Program-made: the position numbers and the translations under genes | Notes under the pieces: model-generated | Told to the model about the DNA's origin: nothing | Database searches by the model: none | Seen by the model: only the letters and a program-made list of their open reading frames with translations | Shown here: piece by piece, positions 5,012 through 5,062 of the stretch | Layout: the number at the start of each line of letters is the position of its first letter | Numbering within the stretch: position 1 is the first letter of the stretch | Assembly: GCA_021810175.1 (NCBI GenBank) | Contig: JAJZJJ010000296.1 | Location: forward strand, 1 to 5,062 | Origin: Acidobacteriota bacterium | GTDB lineage: Bacteria > Acidobacteriota > Terriglobia > Terriglobales > Acidobacteriaceae | Length of the DNA: 5,062 nucleotides | Direction of reading: 5' to 3'

Positions 5012-5062
5012 GGCGTTGTTCGATTCACAGGCCGGCAGGCGGGCGCAGTGCAAGGCGGCTCT

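Noticed and set aside
3880..5028. Second long minus-strand frame (382 codons) opposite cysN
   Set aside because: It is a Ser/Arg/Thr-rich shadow with no motif, and it overlaps both the cysN coding strand and the other antisense frame.
5012..5062. Terminator or start of a further cys gene after cysN
   Set aside because: No inverted repeat with a T-tract and no convincing start with a ribosome binding site is visible in these 51 bases.

Overview
This window looks like chromosomal DNA of a GC-rich member of the Acidobacteriota, probably the Terriglobia. The best clue is a secreted von Willebrand factor A (VWA) protein of the 'VWFA-related Acidobacterial domain' type, a family greatly expanded in that phylum. 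Codon usage (strong GCG/CTG/GTG preference, TGC for Cys) is uniform across the large genes. There is no sign of mobile elements, CRISPR, rRNA or tRNA.

Layout. Positions 1-86 hold the last codons of a plus-strand gene that reads as the BRCT tail of NAD-dependent DNA ligase (ligA). It converges on a minus-strand VWA gene (106-1116, possibly from 1146), and the 19 bp between the two stop codons are one inverted repeat. A divergent promoter region (about 1117-1280) separates the VWA gene from ridA (1281-1682) and msrB (1734-2129), which probably form a small metabolite- and protein-repair operon. A hairpin with a U-rich tail follows msrB. The 241 bp from 2130 to 2370 contain the most unusual element, a 28-codon ORF (2173-2259) encoding eight cysteines, followed by several mutually exclusive hairpins. 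Next come cysD (2371-3321) and cysN (3323-5011), one base apart, encoding the two subunits of ATP sulfurylase. In the final 51 bp (5012-5062) I see no gene or clear signal.

How it works together. CysD and CysN activate sulfate to APS, the first committed step towards cysteine. A cysteine-rich short ORF directly upstream, with all eight cysteines encoded by TGT while the neighbouring genes almost always use TGC, is what a cysteine-sensing attenuator would look like. The ribosome would stall on Cys codons when charged tRNA-Cys is scarce and thereby change folding of the RNA ahead of cysD. This regulatory role is inferred, not shown.

Two protein features also stand out. CysN carries a C-terminal extension of about 105 residues that resembles a shrunken APS kinase (CysC) domain with its P-loop deleted. 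CysD carries a Cys-Cys pair and a CxxC motif at positions that appear to match the [4Fe-4S] ligands of the related APS reductases. CysN itself has no cysteine at all.
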